This document shows, in pieces, positions 1 through 12,971 of a stretch of 64,000 bases of DNA. Origin of the DNA: Scylla paramamosain (lineage: Eukaryota; Arthropoda; Malacostraca; Decapoda; Portunidae); assembly GCF_035594125.1 (NCBI RefSeq), contig NC_087151.1, positions 19,099,501 through 19,163,500 on the forward strand, given 5' to 3'. The notes under the pieces were generated by a model, which was not told the origin of the DNA, searched no databases, and worked only from the letters and a program-made list of their open reading frames with translations. Positions within the stretch are counted from its first letter, which is position 1. The number at the start of each line of letters is the position of its first letter. Made by a program: the position numbers and the translations under genes.

Positions 1-465
1 TCAGTGCAGCTGATCCTGTGGTAAACACACAGCATTTGAGCACGTGCAATGAGAACCAATTAGTTGCACTAGCTCCTGAAAAGTGGCAGAGGTCATGTGG
101 TAGGCTCCATGGTGGCTGTCTTTATTAGTCCTCATCTCTGTCTCCATAAGGATCTTGTGGTCTCCTTGTAGCAGTCTCTCCAGCAGTAGTTGTTGTGCCC
201 ATACCTTCTGTCTCCTCCTTCATTTTGCTGGCCTAACTGGGTGGTCCTCTGGCTCCAAATTGTCCAACAATAAGAGAGCAGCAATGATGAGGAGATCCCT
301 GTGGTCCATCTTATTTTGGTGCGTATGCAGGACTGATGATTGATGGGCTGATGTCACACTGTTGCCCTGTGATGGAGCTCGTCTCCTCCATAGTGGATGG
401 CTGTCATGCTTGTGATGTCACGGATGGGGATGGGGTGACGGTGATGGGCTGGTGTGAACTGGGCC
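1..465 (-). mobile_element. PIF/Harbinger element, 5' part (runs off left edge)
   Basis: Read on the minus strand this begins at 465 with the terminal sequence GGCCCAGTTCACACC, preceded by TTA, which fits the 3-bp TTA/TAA target site of Harbinger transposons. About 140 bp inside, an ORF-like stretch (about 340 to 100, minus) encodes a start resembling MDH-x-DLLIIAALLLLDN. It is followed by a basic patch and an ILMETEMR segment, similar to the N-terminus of HARBI1-like transposases, with one in-frame stop after the first ~30 residues. It mirrors the plus-strand copy at 470-1243. Family assignment rests on the N-terminal pattern plus TIR and TSD; the DDE part is not in the window. Confidence 0.55.
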
Positions 466-469
466 TAAG

Positions 470-1243
470 GTGCAGTTCTCATTAGCTCGTCACCATCACT
501 GCCGTCACCATCCGTGGCTTCACAAACTTGATGGCCGTCTGCTTTGGAGGGGATGAGCTCCATCACAGGGTGACAGTGTAATGTCAGCCCATCAATCACC
601 AGACCTGCACATGCATCAAAACAAGATGGACCACAAGAATCTCATCATTGCTGCTCTCTTATTGTTGGACAATTCAGAACCAGAAGACCGCCTAGCTAAG
701 CCAGCAAGACGAAAGGGACAGACAGACAGTATAGGCACTGCAACTACTGCTGGTGAGGGGCCTCTTCAAGGAGAGCACAAGATCCTTATGGAGGCAGAGA
801 TGAGGGCTGAAAGAAACAGCTTCTATGGAGCCTAGCACATACTAGTTGGTCTTCACTGCATGTGCTCGAATGGTGTGTTTACCACAGGATCAGGTGCGCT
901 GAGGGTGTATGGTGAGTGGTGTTGCCACTTTTCCAGATTCACTGAACAATAGTCTTCACCTCACTCTTTAGGAAAGTATATTTAAACATTTATTATAATA
1001 ATATGATATTACTTCTTTCTCCATGTACAAATACTAATATTTCATATTTTCATGATAAGGATATCCAGCACCACTGATAACGGGCAACACCACTGCTGTC
1101 CCTCCGTCAAAAGATGAATTTATTTCATCTCTGATGGCAAGTTGACTGTCAGCACTGAGAATCCTGGTTCCCACTTAGATCACTGTTTGTGATGTCATGG
1201 ATGGTGACAGTGCTGATAGTGACATGCTGGTGTGAACTGGGCC
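470..1243 (+). mobile_element. Deleted PIF/Harbinger element, head-to-head with its neighbour
   Basis: The plus strand from about 470 repeats, in inverted orientation, the sequence of the 1-465 copy, including the transposase N-terminus at 626-835 (starts MDHKNLIIAALLLLDN). The element appears to end at 1229-1243 with GGTGTGAACTGGGCC followed by TAA, the expected 3' TIR and target site. Only about 0.35 kb lies between the N-terminal coding piece and the 3' TIR, so nearly the whole catalytic region is missing. The 5' TIR of this copy is not visible, probably lost where the 1-465 copy joined it. It is non-functional as a transposase source. Confidence 0.5.
626..835 (+). pseudogene. Harbinger transposase N-terminal fragment
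   Basis: An open stretch of about 70 codons begins with Met at 626. It has a leucine-rich LIIAALLLLD start, a basic KPARRKG patch, then GEHKILMEAEMRAERNSF, the pattern seen just before the DDE domain of Harbinger nucleases. It stops at 833-835 without any catalytic aspartates. The same coding sequence occurs inverted between about 340 and 100. No host function is suggested. Confidence 0.45.
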
Positions 1244-1246
1244 TAA

Positions 1247-1708
1247 GATGCCTTTCTGATAAGATGACCCACAAAATTTCAGTCTGAATTTAGTGGCTTT
1301 AGCTGATATTAGTGGTATAAGATAATACCAAACCTACCAAACCATCTGTGGTGAAATTTAGGTCAGTGAGCACCAGACAAATGAGATGGTGATATACCAG
1401 TACAATGAATAAAATACCTTGAATGTACTACCAGTAATAAGGTACCATCATCTTCAAGTGTAAATCTAAACCCAAAATGAAATTCCTATCAGGTTTTTTG
1501 TCCATTTTCATGAAAAGGATGGATGGATGAATATGGTGTAAAATTATGCATGGTATGATCTGTTTTCCCAAACATAAATAAACCCTGGCCTTGCACTGCC
1601 TGCGTGTTTTGGGTTGTTGGCTGTAATCTTCTTCTATACATTATGTTTCTTTTCATTAGATACACTGACATTCTTGAAGTTTATTTTCACAGTATAAGTA
1701 CTTCGTCC
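1247..1708. other. Unassigned spacer
   Basis: About 460 bp of AT-rich sequence between the Harbinger remnant and the hAT MITE. No coding similarity, inverted repeat or simple array was recognised. Confidence 0.5.
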
Positions 1709-1716
1709 CTATAGAA

Positions 1717-2013
1717 CAGAGGTTCTCAATCTTTTGCAAGCTGGGCTCCCTCCAATGCTGTTTCAGTGCAGTTGGGGCCCCTCTCCTCCTTGTGCCACTC
1801 ACTTGGTCCCCTTTCCAGCTATGCCACCATAGATAGAATCAGATAGATAGAATCAGGTAGATAGATAGATAGATAAATAGAGGAAGAGCATTACAGCTGC
1901 ATCTCCTTTGTACTAATAGCCAGTGAGTGATTTTCTGGGATTTTTTTCCCTCCCGTCCTGTACTCGCATCCCCCCAGGAGAGTGTCTGTGCTCCCACCAG
2001 TTGAGAACCACTG
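1717..2013. mobile_element. hAT-type MITE, 297 bp, with 8-bp target-site duplication
   Basis: The left end reads CAGAGGTTCTCAATC and the right end, reverse-complemented, reads CAGTGGTTCTCAACTGG. This is the CAG-x-GGTTCTCAA terminus typical of hAT (Charlie-like) elements. The flanks are CTATAGAA (1709-1716) and CTATACAA (2014-2021), an 8-bp duplication with one mismatch, as expected for hAT. A short GATA-type run lies in the middle (about 1850-1876). No transposase is encoded, so it is non-autonomous. Confidence 0.8.
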
Positions 2014-2021
2014 CTATACAA

Positions 2022-2483
2022 TTGCAAAGTGGAGAGATTTATGTTTTCCCAGTTTGCTCTCCTTTGCCACTTATCTTGGGGTTCCATGCCTTGAAGACCT
2101 TTGTATAGCTCTTTCAGTTTTGGGAAAAACTGGGGAATATTTTCACAGTCTCTTGCTTTGTCCATTCATATATACAGTAATGACAGTGGAGGGTTGTAGT
2201 TGTACTACATTAAATTTTGTTTACACACTTTTCAATGGGAATACGTTTCTCTGCATTTTCGCAAAATGGATTCCTATTTTACTGCGTTTAACTTTTTGTG
2301 TAAAATTTTAAGGTTATTGTTTTAGTATCTGATGTATAGAGTGACCCACTTTTTTGTGTCTTTTTAGAATTATTCAAGTGTCGTCTTATATACCAAAATA
2401 AATGCTAATGGTTATATTAGTTGATAAACAGCATTGTCTCTCTTATATCTAAATAATACTTAAGATATGCATTAGCATATCAG

Positions 2484-2485
<2 letters not shown>
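2022..2485. other. Unassigned AT-rich spacer
   Basis: No gene, terminal repeat or array was recognised between the hAT MITE and the TA microsatellite. Confidence 0.5.
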
Positions 2486-2565
<80 letters not shown>

Positions 2566-2577
2566 CACACACACACA
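2486..2577. repeat. (AT)n then (CA)n microsatellite
   Basis: About 75 bp of pure AT repeats followed by a short CA run. It lies about 10 bp upstream of the eroded terminus of the pogo-like element that starts near 2586. Confidence 0.95.
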
Positions 2578-2585
2578 TCTATATT

Positions 2586-3214
2586 AAGTAGAACCTTGGT
2601 TTTAGAACTTAATTCGTTCCTGAATACCATTCAAAAACCAAGTGTTAAAAACCAAAACTATTTTCCTCATAGGAATCAATGTAAAAACGGATTAATCCAT
2701 TCCCAGACACCATTCTATCCTGTCTTAGCAGCTTATGACATACACTTCCACAGCCAAGATGGCTGCTTCACAATATCTCCAGCTCAGAAATTATTTATCC
2801 AGAAAGGATGTATTGAATGAACTTAGTGACACAACTCATCAGAAGAAACTGTTTAGATCTTGCAGGTATTCTCTTTTTCACCAGTCTAGTGAGGGAAGCT
2901 TTACAGAGGGACACAGAGAGGAGCAACACACTTACCACCAAAATGAAGGTGATCATAACACTTAGACATCTTGCTGCTAGGAAAAGCTGCAGTAATAATG
3001 GCATTGGGGGGTCATCAACAGATGGTTCGGGATAATTCCTTAGCGCTGGAAACTGTTTGCTTACATCGAGGCTTTTCAAGACCACATTTACTGTGTTTCA
3101 AAGATTGAATCACTTTATTACATTGTGTCTCTATTCCAAATATATAAGAACAAAGTAAATATTTATAAAAACTATAAATTAGTAATAAACGGCAGTTTTT
3201 GCTGTCTTTTAATA
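2586..3214 (+). mobile_element. Non-autonomous pogo/Tigger-like element, copy 1
   Basis: It starts with an eroded terminus (AGTAGAACCTTGGTTTTAG) and shares almost its entire length with a second, inverted copy at about 51627-52386. Shared blocks include the CAAGATGGCTGC, CATCTTGCTGCTAGGAAAAG and CAAAGATTGAAT segments. The alignment stops at 3212-3214, where Tigger T1 begins at a TA, so T1 seems to have landed in this copy. Short ORFs inside have no recognisable similarity. The termini resemble T1's, which suggests T1-type transposase mobilised it (inference). Confidence 0.65.
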
Positions 3215-3451
3215 CAGTGAAACCTCTATTTTTTTTAACTTAATTAATTCCAAAATGCTGTTCGAAACCCAAAATGTTCGGAAACTGAAACTATTTTTCC
3301 CATAGGAAGCAATGGAAAACTGATTAATCTATACCTAGACAGCAGATGATTTTTTTTCTACAAAAATAATTTAGGCATAAAATCATACATAAGAACCGGT
3401 GATATAAGCTGAGCAAATTAGGGACTATTTTTTTATACCAGTGCAAAAATT

Positions 3452-3815
3452 TAGTGATATGAGAACCATTTTGGGATGAGTTAAGTGATGAAAACCAGGT
3501 GGGACACTTCTGGCTCAGTCATCCCAAAAAACACAGTTCCCACCGTTTTCTCTCAAGCCTCAGAGAGCTGGGAGTGCTCAGCTGGGGATGACAGTGGCAA
3601 TGCTGTGTGGCACCACACCCAAACACTAACACATCAGCTATGCAGTATAAATGATTGTTATGCTTATTTTATATAAGAATGAAAAATTAATTCATAATTA
3701 CCTGTGCAGAGGAAGCTCTATGAGGCTTGAGAGAAAACAATGGGAACTGTGTTTGTTGGGATGACTGGGCCTTCATCACTTAACTCATCCTAAAATGGTT
3801 CTCATATCAAGTGAA
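3452..3815. repeat. Inverted repeat inside T1
   Basis: Arms at about 3452-3572 and 3712-3815 share long matching blocks in opposite orientation (for example GTTTTCTCTCAAGCCTCA against its complement at 3721). About 140 bp lies between them. It lies in T1's 3' non-coding region and may be an inserted foldback element or an inverted duplication. Confidence 0.7.
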
Positions 3816-3949
3816 GGGTGAGGAGGAGGTGGAAAGGATTTTAGTGTTAGGAAGTCACCTTCCATAATTATGTCAGATAACAACATTTCAGGACTTTTTC
3901 TCTTTCTTCCTTGACTTTCTGCTTGCTAGCAGATTCTAACTGAAGCTCA

Positions 3950-5618
3950 CTAGGTATCTTTTTCACTAAAAACCCATCTAATGAAATTTGCTTTTGTGTA
4001 TTTTTCAGTGTTACAGAAGTAAGACATAGCATTATCATTGAAAATGTTAATGGCATGGCTTGCTACTGCCTTATCATGGTGATATATTTCAAGAATTTTT
4101 TTCAGTTCACTCCATTTTGTACACATTTCATTAATAAGAACACTGGGCACATCCTCCCTTCTCTCCTCTTCCTCTAAAAATACCTCCTCAGATATCTTCT
4201 TCTGCTGCTCCTTTTGAAGGAGTTGGAGTTCATCAGTAGACAACTCGGTGTTGTGTCTCTCCACTAGCTCTTTGACATCAGCATCGTTGACTTCCAGACG
4301 CATACACTTACCCAGGGACATGATGTCATCGACAACTTCAGAAGGCTTTGTCTCCAGTTCTGCAAAGACTCTCTCTGCAACACAATCAAGTCAGAGATTC
4401 CTTCAGGCTGAGTTCAAGGTCCTGCAAGTCACTCGCTGCCAGGCCTTGTCAATAAGACCTAAGCAATGCAGGATATTGAAATAATTGTTTCAAAACTTGC
4501 AGAGAGATAACCCAGTGTCAGAGGTAACCTCAAAGCATCTTTGAAAAAGTGCTTTGGTGTATAACTTCTTGATGTTAGAAATGACCTGTTGGTCCTTCAA
4601 CTGAATCAGTGGAGTTGTATTAGGAGCCAGAAACTTCACGGTGATGAAGTTGAATTCTTCTAGTAACTCAGCCTCCAGGCTTGGAGGGTAGGCAGGAGCA
4701 CTGTCAAGCAAAAGGAGGCACTTGAATGGGAATTTATTTTCATTAAGGTAACATCTCACACCAGGAGCAAAAATGTCATGAATCCATACCAGAAAAAAAC
4801 TGTCTGGTCACCCAGGCCTTACTGTTGGCCCTCCACATGATGGACAACCTGCTTTTACAACATTGTTTTTCTTAAACAAATGGGGGTTCTCCAAATGATA
4901 CACTAGCATTGGTTTTACCTTAAAATCAGCACTAGCATTGCCACAAAGCAAAAGAGCCTATCCTTCATAGGCTTGTGCTCAGGCAAAGCCTTTTCCTCTT
5001 GGGTTATATATGTTCTGTTTGGCATCTTTTTTTCCAGAAGAGTCCAGTCTCATCACAATTGAACACTTGCTGAGGGATAAGACCCTCAGCAGTTAATATG
5101 CACCAAACTCTTTCACAAATTCTTCTGCATCTTTCTTGTTAGCGCTTAGAAGCCTCTCCATGGCAACCATGCTGTGTATGCTACTTTGCTTCTTAAACTT
5201 TTCAAACCACCCTCAACTAGCCTTAAACAAGTTAGTCTCAGAACTTGTACCTAGGGTTTTTCATAAGTTAATCCTGGTGCAAAAGCCTTGCTTTCTCACA
5301 AATTATAGCCTCTGAAATACTGTCACTGGCCGACTGCTTCTCATTGATCCAAATCAACAGCAACTTTCCCATTTCTAATATCTGTGATCTTTGCTTGGTG
5401 ATCACAGTGATTCTGTTGGCAACATTTGCTTCTTTTATTGCTTTCTTTTTCTTAAGGATGGCACAGATTGATGACTTTGCTAAGTTGTATTCCAAAGTGA
5501 GAGCAAAAACACGGACACCATTTTCATGCTTACATAGAATCTCTTTCTTTGTCTCTATTGCTGTTCTGCTTGTTTTTCTTTCTGCTTTTCCACTTTTAGT
5601 AACTTTTTTGAGTCCCAT
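3950..5618 (-). pseudogene. T1 Tigger transposase (CENP-B HTH + DDE), broken
   Basis: Minus-strand coding begins at 5618 (MGLKKVTKSGKAERKT). A psq/CENP-B type helix-turn-helix follows (VFALTLEYNLAKSSICAILK), then a KLLLIWI segment. Near 5030-5070 comes VFNCDETGLFW with the first catalytic Asp, then at about 4700 LLLLDSAPAYPP (second Asp), and PLIQLKDQQVISN at about 4590 (third Asp). The acidic C-terminal part (3950-4321) follows. The three catalytic aspartates survive, but several stops and frameshifts separate the pieces, so it cannot make an intact protein. Family usual length is about 500-600 residues. Confidence 0.8.
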
Positions 5619-5820
5619 GATTGCTTATTAGAAATAATGAACAAAAGAAATGTCATCAGAAATAGAACAGTATGACACAGATGTCCAATGAACAATGGAT
5701 GAGGTGTGACTAAGCTTGTTAGAAAACTAAAACATTGTACGGCAACTGAAGCAATGATGAGTTCAAAATTTTGTTAGAAATTTTGTTAGAAAAGGGAGGC
5801 ACTTGGTCACCAAGGTTCCA

Positions 5821-5999
<179 letters not shown>

Positions 6000-6649
6000 T
6001 ACAGTACCGTCTCCAAGTTTGCGATATATTGGTTGATGTTGTGGATTGCAAATTTTGAAATTGCAAGCTTTGAACCATTGTTCTTATGGGGAAAGTTGAA
6101 AACCGTTGACGTCTTATCAGAAATGCCCAATTTTTCATAATTTTCATCATTTTGCTCTTATTTGTACACATATGAATGCAAGTATGTACTTTATGCATCC
6201 TAAAATAAAGTTAGATAATGAAACATATAGACAATTAATTACTGTATTTTTAAGAAAAGACAATTTTATTGAGCATTTATATGTACATATACGTACTACC
6301 TTCACCCGAACGATGGCTGGGCTCATGGTGATGGAGGTGGGAGGGTTATCTGAGGCTTGACTGGGCCTTTCGCTCACTCTCACTTTCACTAAATTCTTTG
6401 TCTGGAACTTTGGCAATGGTAGCAATGTAGTTGAGGAATCCCTCAAAGTTGTCCTCAAGTCATCACATTGTCATTGTCATCAACAGCCAGGGTAGCCAGG
6501 CCAGGGTTGGCAGGACAGTCGGCTGTTGTGATTAATGGCTGGGCCCTGTTGTTCACACCTTCCCTGTATTTTTCAGCATAAACACGAATCACCCTGTCCA
6601 ACGAGATACAGATTTCTTCGGCATGCATATGATCTTGGTCGTTATTGCA

Positions 6650-6925
6650 AACAATGTCCTTAAATGTGTCAAGGCCAGAAAATTTTGTTAGAAATAGACC
6701 CCTCTTCGTCTTGCAATTCCCTCACTTCCTCTTCGGTTATATTTTGACACCCTGCCACTTCCTGTGCTGTGGCCACAACTGCCTGCAGAGACTCAGCAAC
6801 CTGTTGTACCAGGCTGCTCACTTCCTTTGAGACCAGATGTGGGACAACAGAGTGCCAGCCATGGTGGATAGTGGCCACGTTTATTTACCCCCATGACTCC
6901 ACAAGGAATTCCACAGCATTCCAAT
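6650..6925 (-). pseudogene. T2 transposase C-terminal part
   Basis: Minus-strand coding resumes after LINE A1: a frame giving NAVEFLVESWG, a stop, then HHGWHSVVPHLVSKEVSSL, then an acidic NITEEEVRELQDEEG tail. This matches the region after the DDE core in Tigger transposases, which ends in Glu-rich sequence. It belongs with 7766-8884 and 9646-9741. Confidence 0.7.
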
Positions 6926-7765
6926 TCTAAAATTTCTGATTGGAGCAGAGCAAACTTGGTATTGTTCAATGCCTCAAAAACTCAATTCCTCCATCTATCA
7001 ACTCGACACAACCTTCCAGACAACTATCCCCTCTTCTTCAATGACACTCAACTGTCCCCCTCTTCTACACTGAACATCCTTGGTCTGTCCTTTACTTATA
7101 ATCTGAACTGGAAAATTCACATCTCATCTCTATCTAAAACAGCTTCTATGAAGTTAGGTGTTCTGAGACATCGCTGCCAGTTTTTCTCACCCACCCCCAG
7201 CTGCTAACTCTGTACAAGGGCCTTATCCATCCATGTATGGAGTATGCTTCACATGTCTGGGGGGGTTCCACTCATACTGCTCTTCTAGACAGGGTGGAAT
7301 CAAAAGCTTTTCGTCTCATCAACTCCTCTCCTCTAACTGACTGTCTTCAGCCTCTCTCTCACCGCCGCAATATTGCATATCTAGCTGTCTTCTACTGCTA
7401 TTTTCATGCTAACTGCTCTTCTGATCTTGCTAACTGCATGCCTCTCCTCCTTCTGTGGCCTTGCTGCACAAGACTTTCTTCTTTTTCTCATCCCTGTTCT
7501 GTCCACCTCTCTAATGCAAGAGTTAACCAGTATTCTCAATCATTCATCCCTTTCTCTGATAAACTCTGGAACTCCCTGCCTGCTTCTGTATTTCCACCTT
7601 CCTATGACTTGAATTCCTTCAAGAGGGAGGTTTCAAGACACTTATTCATCAATTTTTGACCACTGCTTTGACCCTTTTATGGGACTGGCATTTCAGTGGG
7701 CATATTTTTTTTATTGGATTTTTGTTGCCCTTGGCCAGTGTCCTTCCTACATAGAAAAAAAAAAA
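6926..7765 (+). mobile_element. LINE-A copy A1, 5'-truncated 3' end
   Basis: The plus strand carries the last ~840 bp of the LINE-A family: [48 protein letters not shown] and LWNSLPASVFPPSYDLN. These belong to the thumb and C-terminal part of the reverse transcriptase polyprotein. A short 3' UTR ends in a poly-A run at about 7754-7765. One frameshift near 7207-7237 separates two frames. It is inserted in Tigger T2, whose reading continues on both sides. Confidence 0.85.
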
Positions 7766-8884
7766 TGGTGAACTGATGCCAGAATTGATGAACAGTCATT
7801 TCAGGGGCGACAGGGCTGGTAGCAGTGGGGTCAGGCAGCCCGTCAGGCTGGTCATCGGAGAGACGGTTGTCCACATCAAGAAGTACACATTTAATGCCTC
7901 TATTTCTTGAATTTCCTGATCTGTCCCAGTCTTGGCCCTGAGGTAACCAGACAGGCATGTGTAGTAGAAATTCTTGACACTGGTGATTATCTCCTGATCC
8001 AAAGGTTGGATCCAAAGGTGGAAAGAAAACAATCTTGATGTCAGGGTGGATGTTGCACAAGTAGGTAGGGTGACAGGATGCATTATCCATCAGTAGCAGC
8101 ATTTTAAATAGGAGGCCTAGCTGGTGGTACTTTAGGTGACTGTCAGGCACGAAATGATCAAGGAGCCAATCTTTCATTATTGCTGATGTCATCCAACCAT
8201 TACATGAGCTGTACCAATAAAAATCAAATGAGCTCATGCTACAGACATCATTAAAGGAATGAGGGTGCTTTGCAGTGTGCACTATCACTGGTTTCATTTT
8301 ACATGAGCCACTCACATTCATTGTAAATATCACAGTAAAATGAGACATGTCAATTTTTTTCCCATGAGCTTGTTTTTGTTGTTTGGGTTTGTAGGTAGAG
8401 CTAGGCATTTTTTTCCAATTCAGGCCACTCTCATCTAGGTTAAATATTTGGTCCTTTGTGTAGCCACCTTCCTCGATGATTTTTTTCAAAGTGTTAGGAA
8501 AAGAATCTGCTGCCTCAGTGTCAACGCTGCCACTTTCGCCACTAAGTCTTGCATTCTTGAACCCTTTCCTCTTGAAGATCTTGTTCAGCCAGCCAGTGGA
8601 AGCTTTGAATGGTTTCTTGGGAGGGTCCAGTACCTTTTTCAGGCAGGCTGCATAAAAAATCTTGGCCTGCTTCATGATTTGTTTACCATCAATTGACACG
8701 TCCTTGTCTTTATGATTAACATAATGTGCCAAATATCTCTCCATGTGTATCATCACAGTGTTCGTGCTTTGACAAATGTTTGTCCACTGAAAGTTTTACC
8801 AACCTTTTCAATTTGTTCACAATTTTTTCCACACCATGTGCACAGTCAATTCACCCACATTAGACTCTCTTGAGATTTCACAAT
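7766..8884 (-). pseudogene. T2 Tigger transposase, HTH half and DDE core
   Basis: From 8884 leftward the frame gives NCEISRES and a second HTH region, then MIHMERYLAHYVNHKDKD. IFNLDESGLNWKKM (first Asp) and LLLMDNASCHPTYL (second Asp) follow. After a frameshift near 8040, IQPLDQEIITSVKNFYY carries the third Asp. The longest open piece runs 7677-8756 and ends by reading into the poly-A of LINE A1. The catalytic triad is present in sequence, but the frameshift and three insertions make the gene inactive. Confidence 0.85.
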
Positions 8885-8886
8885 TA

Positions 8887-9643
8887 CTGTATTTGATGGC
8901 TCATAAGACGTATAGCCTCATAAGACACACCCAGTTTTGGCAGACATTGAAATGAGAAAAAAAGATAACTGAGTGGATTTAAGCTCTGAATATGAAGTGA
9001 AGGATTTCACCTGACATTTGAAGACTCACATGCATTTAGATCATTATTAGATCCCAATATTTTGCATCTAAGAACTTTGATATTTGCTAGTAGCCTACGT
9101 ACCAATCCTGTTGTGAGATGTAAATGTGCACCTGGCATACGGTGTTGGCAGTGACTGAGAGACTAAAGGGGTAATAAAGTTTGTTCATAAGAATGTTAAA
9201 AGATAGGTGCAATTTTAATTGTATGAAAGTGTCTTACCTTAAGGAGTAACGGCATCACACTGTAAAGAACGCAGTGAAGCTTTCCTGTGTCACTGGGTTC
9301 GGCGCATAACCAATTGTGTGTTTGTTTTGGTACATGCAGTGTGTGGTGCATGGCCATTTAGGTAAATTCTTCCTGACTGGTGTCATTCTTTGCTAATTAC
9401 TGATAAGTATGACCTATTATATATTGTTACCTTGAAAGAAAGAGTTGTTTTGTGGTGTAGTACAAATCATCACTTTGTTTACATGTGCGAAGATGTCTGG
9501 AGTTTGATTTTTGAGCCTCTGTTGCCATAGATGTAACACCAACCACAGCCTCAATGCTGAACCTTGGCCTCATAGGACACAGGCTCATTTCCTCAGACTT
9601 TTTTTTTGGAGAAAAGATGTGTCTTATGAGCCATCAAATACGG
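8887..9643. mobile_element. 757-bp TA-flanked MITE inside T2 transposase
   Basis: Ends are CTGTATTTGATGGCTCAT (8887) and, reverse-complemented from 9643, CCGTATTTGATGGCTCAT. TA is duplicated at 8885-8886 and 9644-9645. Removing the element with one TA joins the T2 frame as ...KDKR-NCEISRES without a shift. No transposase is encoded. The first ~170 bp recur at about 52636-52830, and a weaker relative may sit at about 21668-21710. Confidence 0.85.
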
Positions 9644-9645
9644 TA

Positions 9646-9741
9646 CGTTTGTCTTTCCTTTTCATCGCAGTGATCTTCATTTTCACATCTAGGCTCAACG
9701 TTTTATTCTTCTTGATGATGAGAATAGGCAGGGGAGCCATG
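9646..9741 (-). pseudogene. T2 transposase N-terminus
   Basis: Starting with Met at 9741, the minus strand reads MAPLPILIIKKNKTLSLDVK and continues KITAMKRKDKR up to the MITE. The KTLSL-x-x-K-x-x-I pattern is the start of the CENP-B/psq HTH of Tigger proteins, and the rest of the HTH resumes at 8884. The start is chosen because it is the only Met just ahead of the HTH. Confidence 0.7.
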
Positions 9742-9814
9742 GTGAGCCCCGAATTTGCTGAGTGTACAGGTGTATGGTGTATGTAGGTTTTTGCTGTCAA
9801 ACAGAACCAAAACA

Positions 9815-10768
<954 letters not shown>

Positions 10769-10852
<84 letters not shown>
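10769..10852. repeat. (CT)n microsatellite, about 84 bp
   Basis: Same motif and phase type as 9828-9924, on the other side of the truncated LINE. Confidence 0.95.
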
Positions 10853-10856
<4 letters not shown>

Positions 10857-11337
10857 TTAGTCCATTTATGGTTTCATTCATGTTGTTTAATCAATTCTTT
10901 ATTCCATATCATTATCACTATATGTGTTTGTTCATTTTCCTGCATTCCTTTCCTTCTTCCTTCATATTGATCCTGCTTTTCTTCATTCCTTCTTCTTTCC
11001 TTCTCAGCTTCATTCCCTAAGAGTCTGACAGTCCCATCTGTCTTTATTTTATAGTCACTTGCTCATTCATTATTTGAGAGAGAGGGAGAGAAAGAGAACA
11101 ATGTCAGTGGGCAGCAATGTTGTGGTGGTGATGCTGCAGTGCGCCCTGACATCACAACCCCCTCCATCCCGTTAACAAGAGTGGAAACCACTACTTCCTC
11201 TGTTTCTCACTGCAGGTGTCACCCTCAAAGTTCGGGCCATATCGCAAATTCAGTTTTCAATAAAAATATAATTTTTGGGGTCTCTATCATAAACTCAGTG
11301 AATCACAAACTTGAAACTCACAATCCTGGAGACAGTA

Positions 11338-11442
<105 letters not shown>

Positions 11443-11621
11443 TACATCCAGTGTTTCCGCGTGTATTTGGGGTTTGGTACTTGCAGTTTTGCATATTCAC
11501 ATTTTCGTTCCTAACCTAACCTACCTAACTAATGGGGAGTTTTCAGGGTTGTCAGAAGTCACCAATGGCTCAGTCTTTTGGACCAAAGAAGCTGGACTAT
11601 TCTTTCAGTTATTGCAAATTA

Positions 11622-11688
11622 CAGTAAACCTTTGATATAACAAACAGATTGGGGAGAGGATGGGTCGCTAAAGATGAAAATTTGCTAT

Positions 11689-11741
<53 letters not shown>

Positions 11742-11788
11742 TTGTGGCTGTGTGAGGCAGTGACCTTGACAATGGCTGATGATGCACT

Positions 11789-11865
<77 letters not shown>

Positions 11866-11873
11866 GATAAGTT

Positions 11874-11930
<57 letters not shown>

Positions 11931-12017
11931 CTGGGAGGGGAGGTGGGCAGCAGTTTTAGAAGGATTGTTATGCACAAAATTTGGTAAATAGAGGTTCATT
12001 ATTTTAATGGTTTACTG
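11622..12017. mobile_element. 396-bp pogo-like MITE carrying GA and CT arrays
   Basis: Ends are CAGTAAACCTTTGATATAAC at 11622 and, reverse-complemented from 12017, CAGTAAACCATTAAAATAAT. TA lies at 11620-11621 and 12018-12019. Inside are three simple arrays: GA (11694-11738), CT (11789-11862) and GA (11876-11929). The CT run can pair with either GA run, so the single strand can form a large hairpin. No coding sequence is present. Confidence 0.75.
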
Positions 12018-12267
12018 TATGTATTAATTTAGTTTCTTTTCATCTTACAGAGTAATGTATTTTTTTTATTTAAATTATTATTTACTCTCAAATAATTGTT
12101 TCTTATTGTGTTAAAGTGAATTTTAAATGCACCTAATAAGTGAAAGACATATATTTTATGGTTTAGACTATAAACATCAGTATTGTTGAGCCTCGTAGGG
12201 TGGTTTCCCATATTTTTGGATTTTAGCTATTTATGGGAGGCTTTGGAACACTATATAGATAAGTAAT

Positions 12268-12269
<2 letters not shown>

Positions 12270-12348
<79 letters not shown>
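12270..12348. repeat. (AT)n microsatellite
   Basis: About 79 bp of AT repeats. Confidence 0.95.
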
Positions 12349-12351
<3 letters not shown>

Positions 12352-12904
12352 CATGCGCAGTGAGATAGAGATCAGAGAAAGAGGAAAGAGAAAGATAATA
12401 AAGTAGAAGAGGGGAAGAGAGCGAGAAGTAGATGTGTCACTGACAGAGATGGGCTGAGAGTTTACTTTAGAAATTTATATGAAATAGAAGTTGTCCTCTA
12501 CATAATTTACCTCACTCCCATTCCTTCTTGAAAGCTGAAATTAATAGATCATATAGCTGAAGGACTGTTCTTTCCTGTTGTATAATTACTTTTTCCCTAC
12601 CCCTCCAATAGCCCCACAATAAATTTTGAAACTTAAGTGTTTAGAGAAAGTGAGATCCCGTGAGGAGGAAGAGTGTTGCGTGGGACAGATCTTCACCCCT
12701 CAGTCCCTCATCCCCCCATCCTTCCATCCCAGTTTCCTTATCTTGTATCTGCATTTGGGGAGGGTGAGTTTTAACCACTTTTCTCACCACCTCAGTCAGT
12801 AGCTGGTTGGATATCATAGAGTGTAGACATGATGCTTAGTGAGTTGGGAGGTGGCATGTCTAGGAAGGGCATAGTACTGTATATCCAAGTGTGGTATTAC
12901 AGTA

Positions 12905-12971
<67 letters not shown>

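Noticed and set aside
2795..3085. 96-codon minus-strand frame with hydrophobic segments
   Set aside because: It lies in a non-autonomous pogo-like element; the second copy at 51629-52386 does not keep the frame open.
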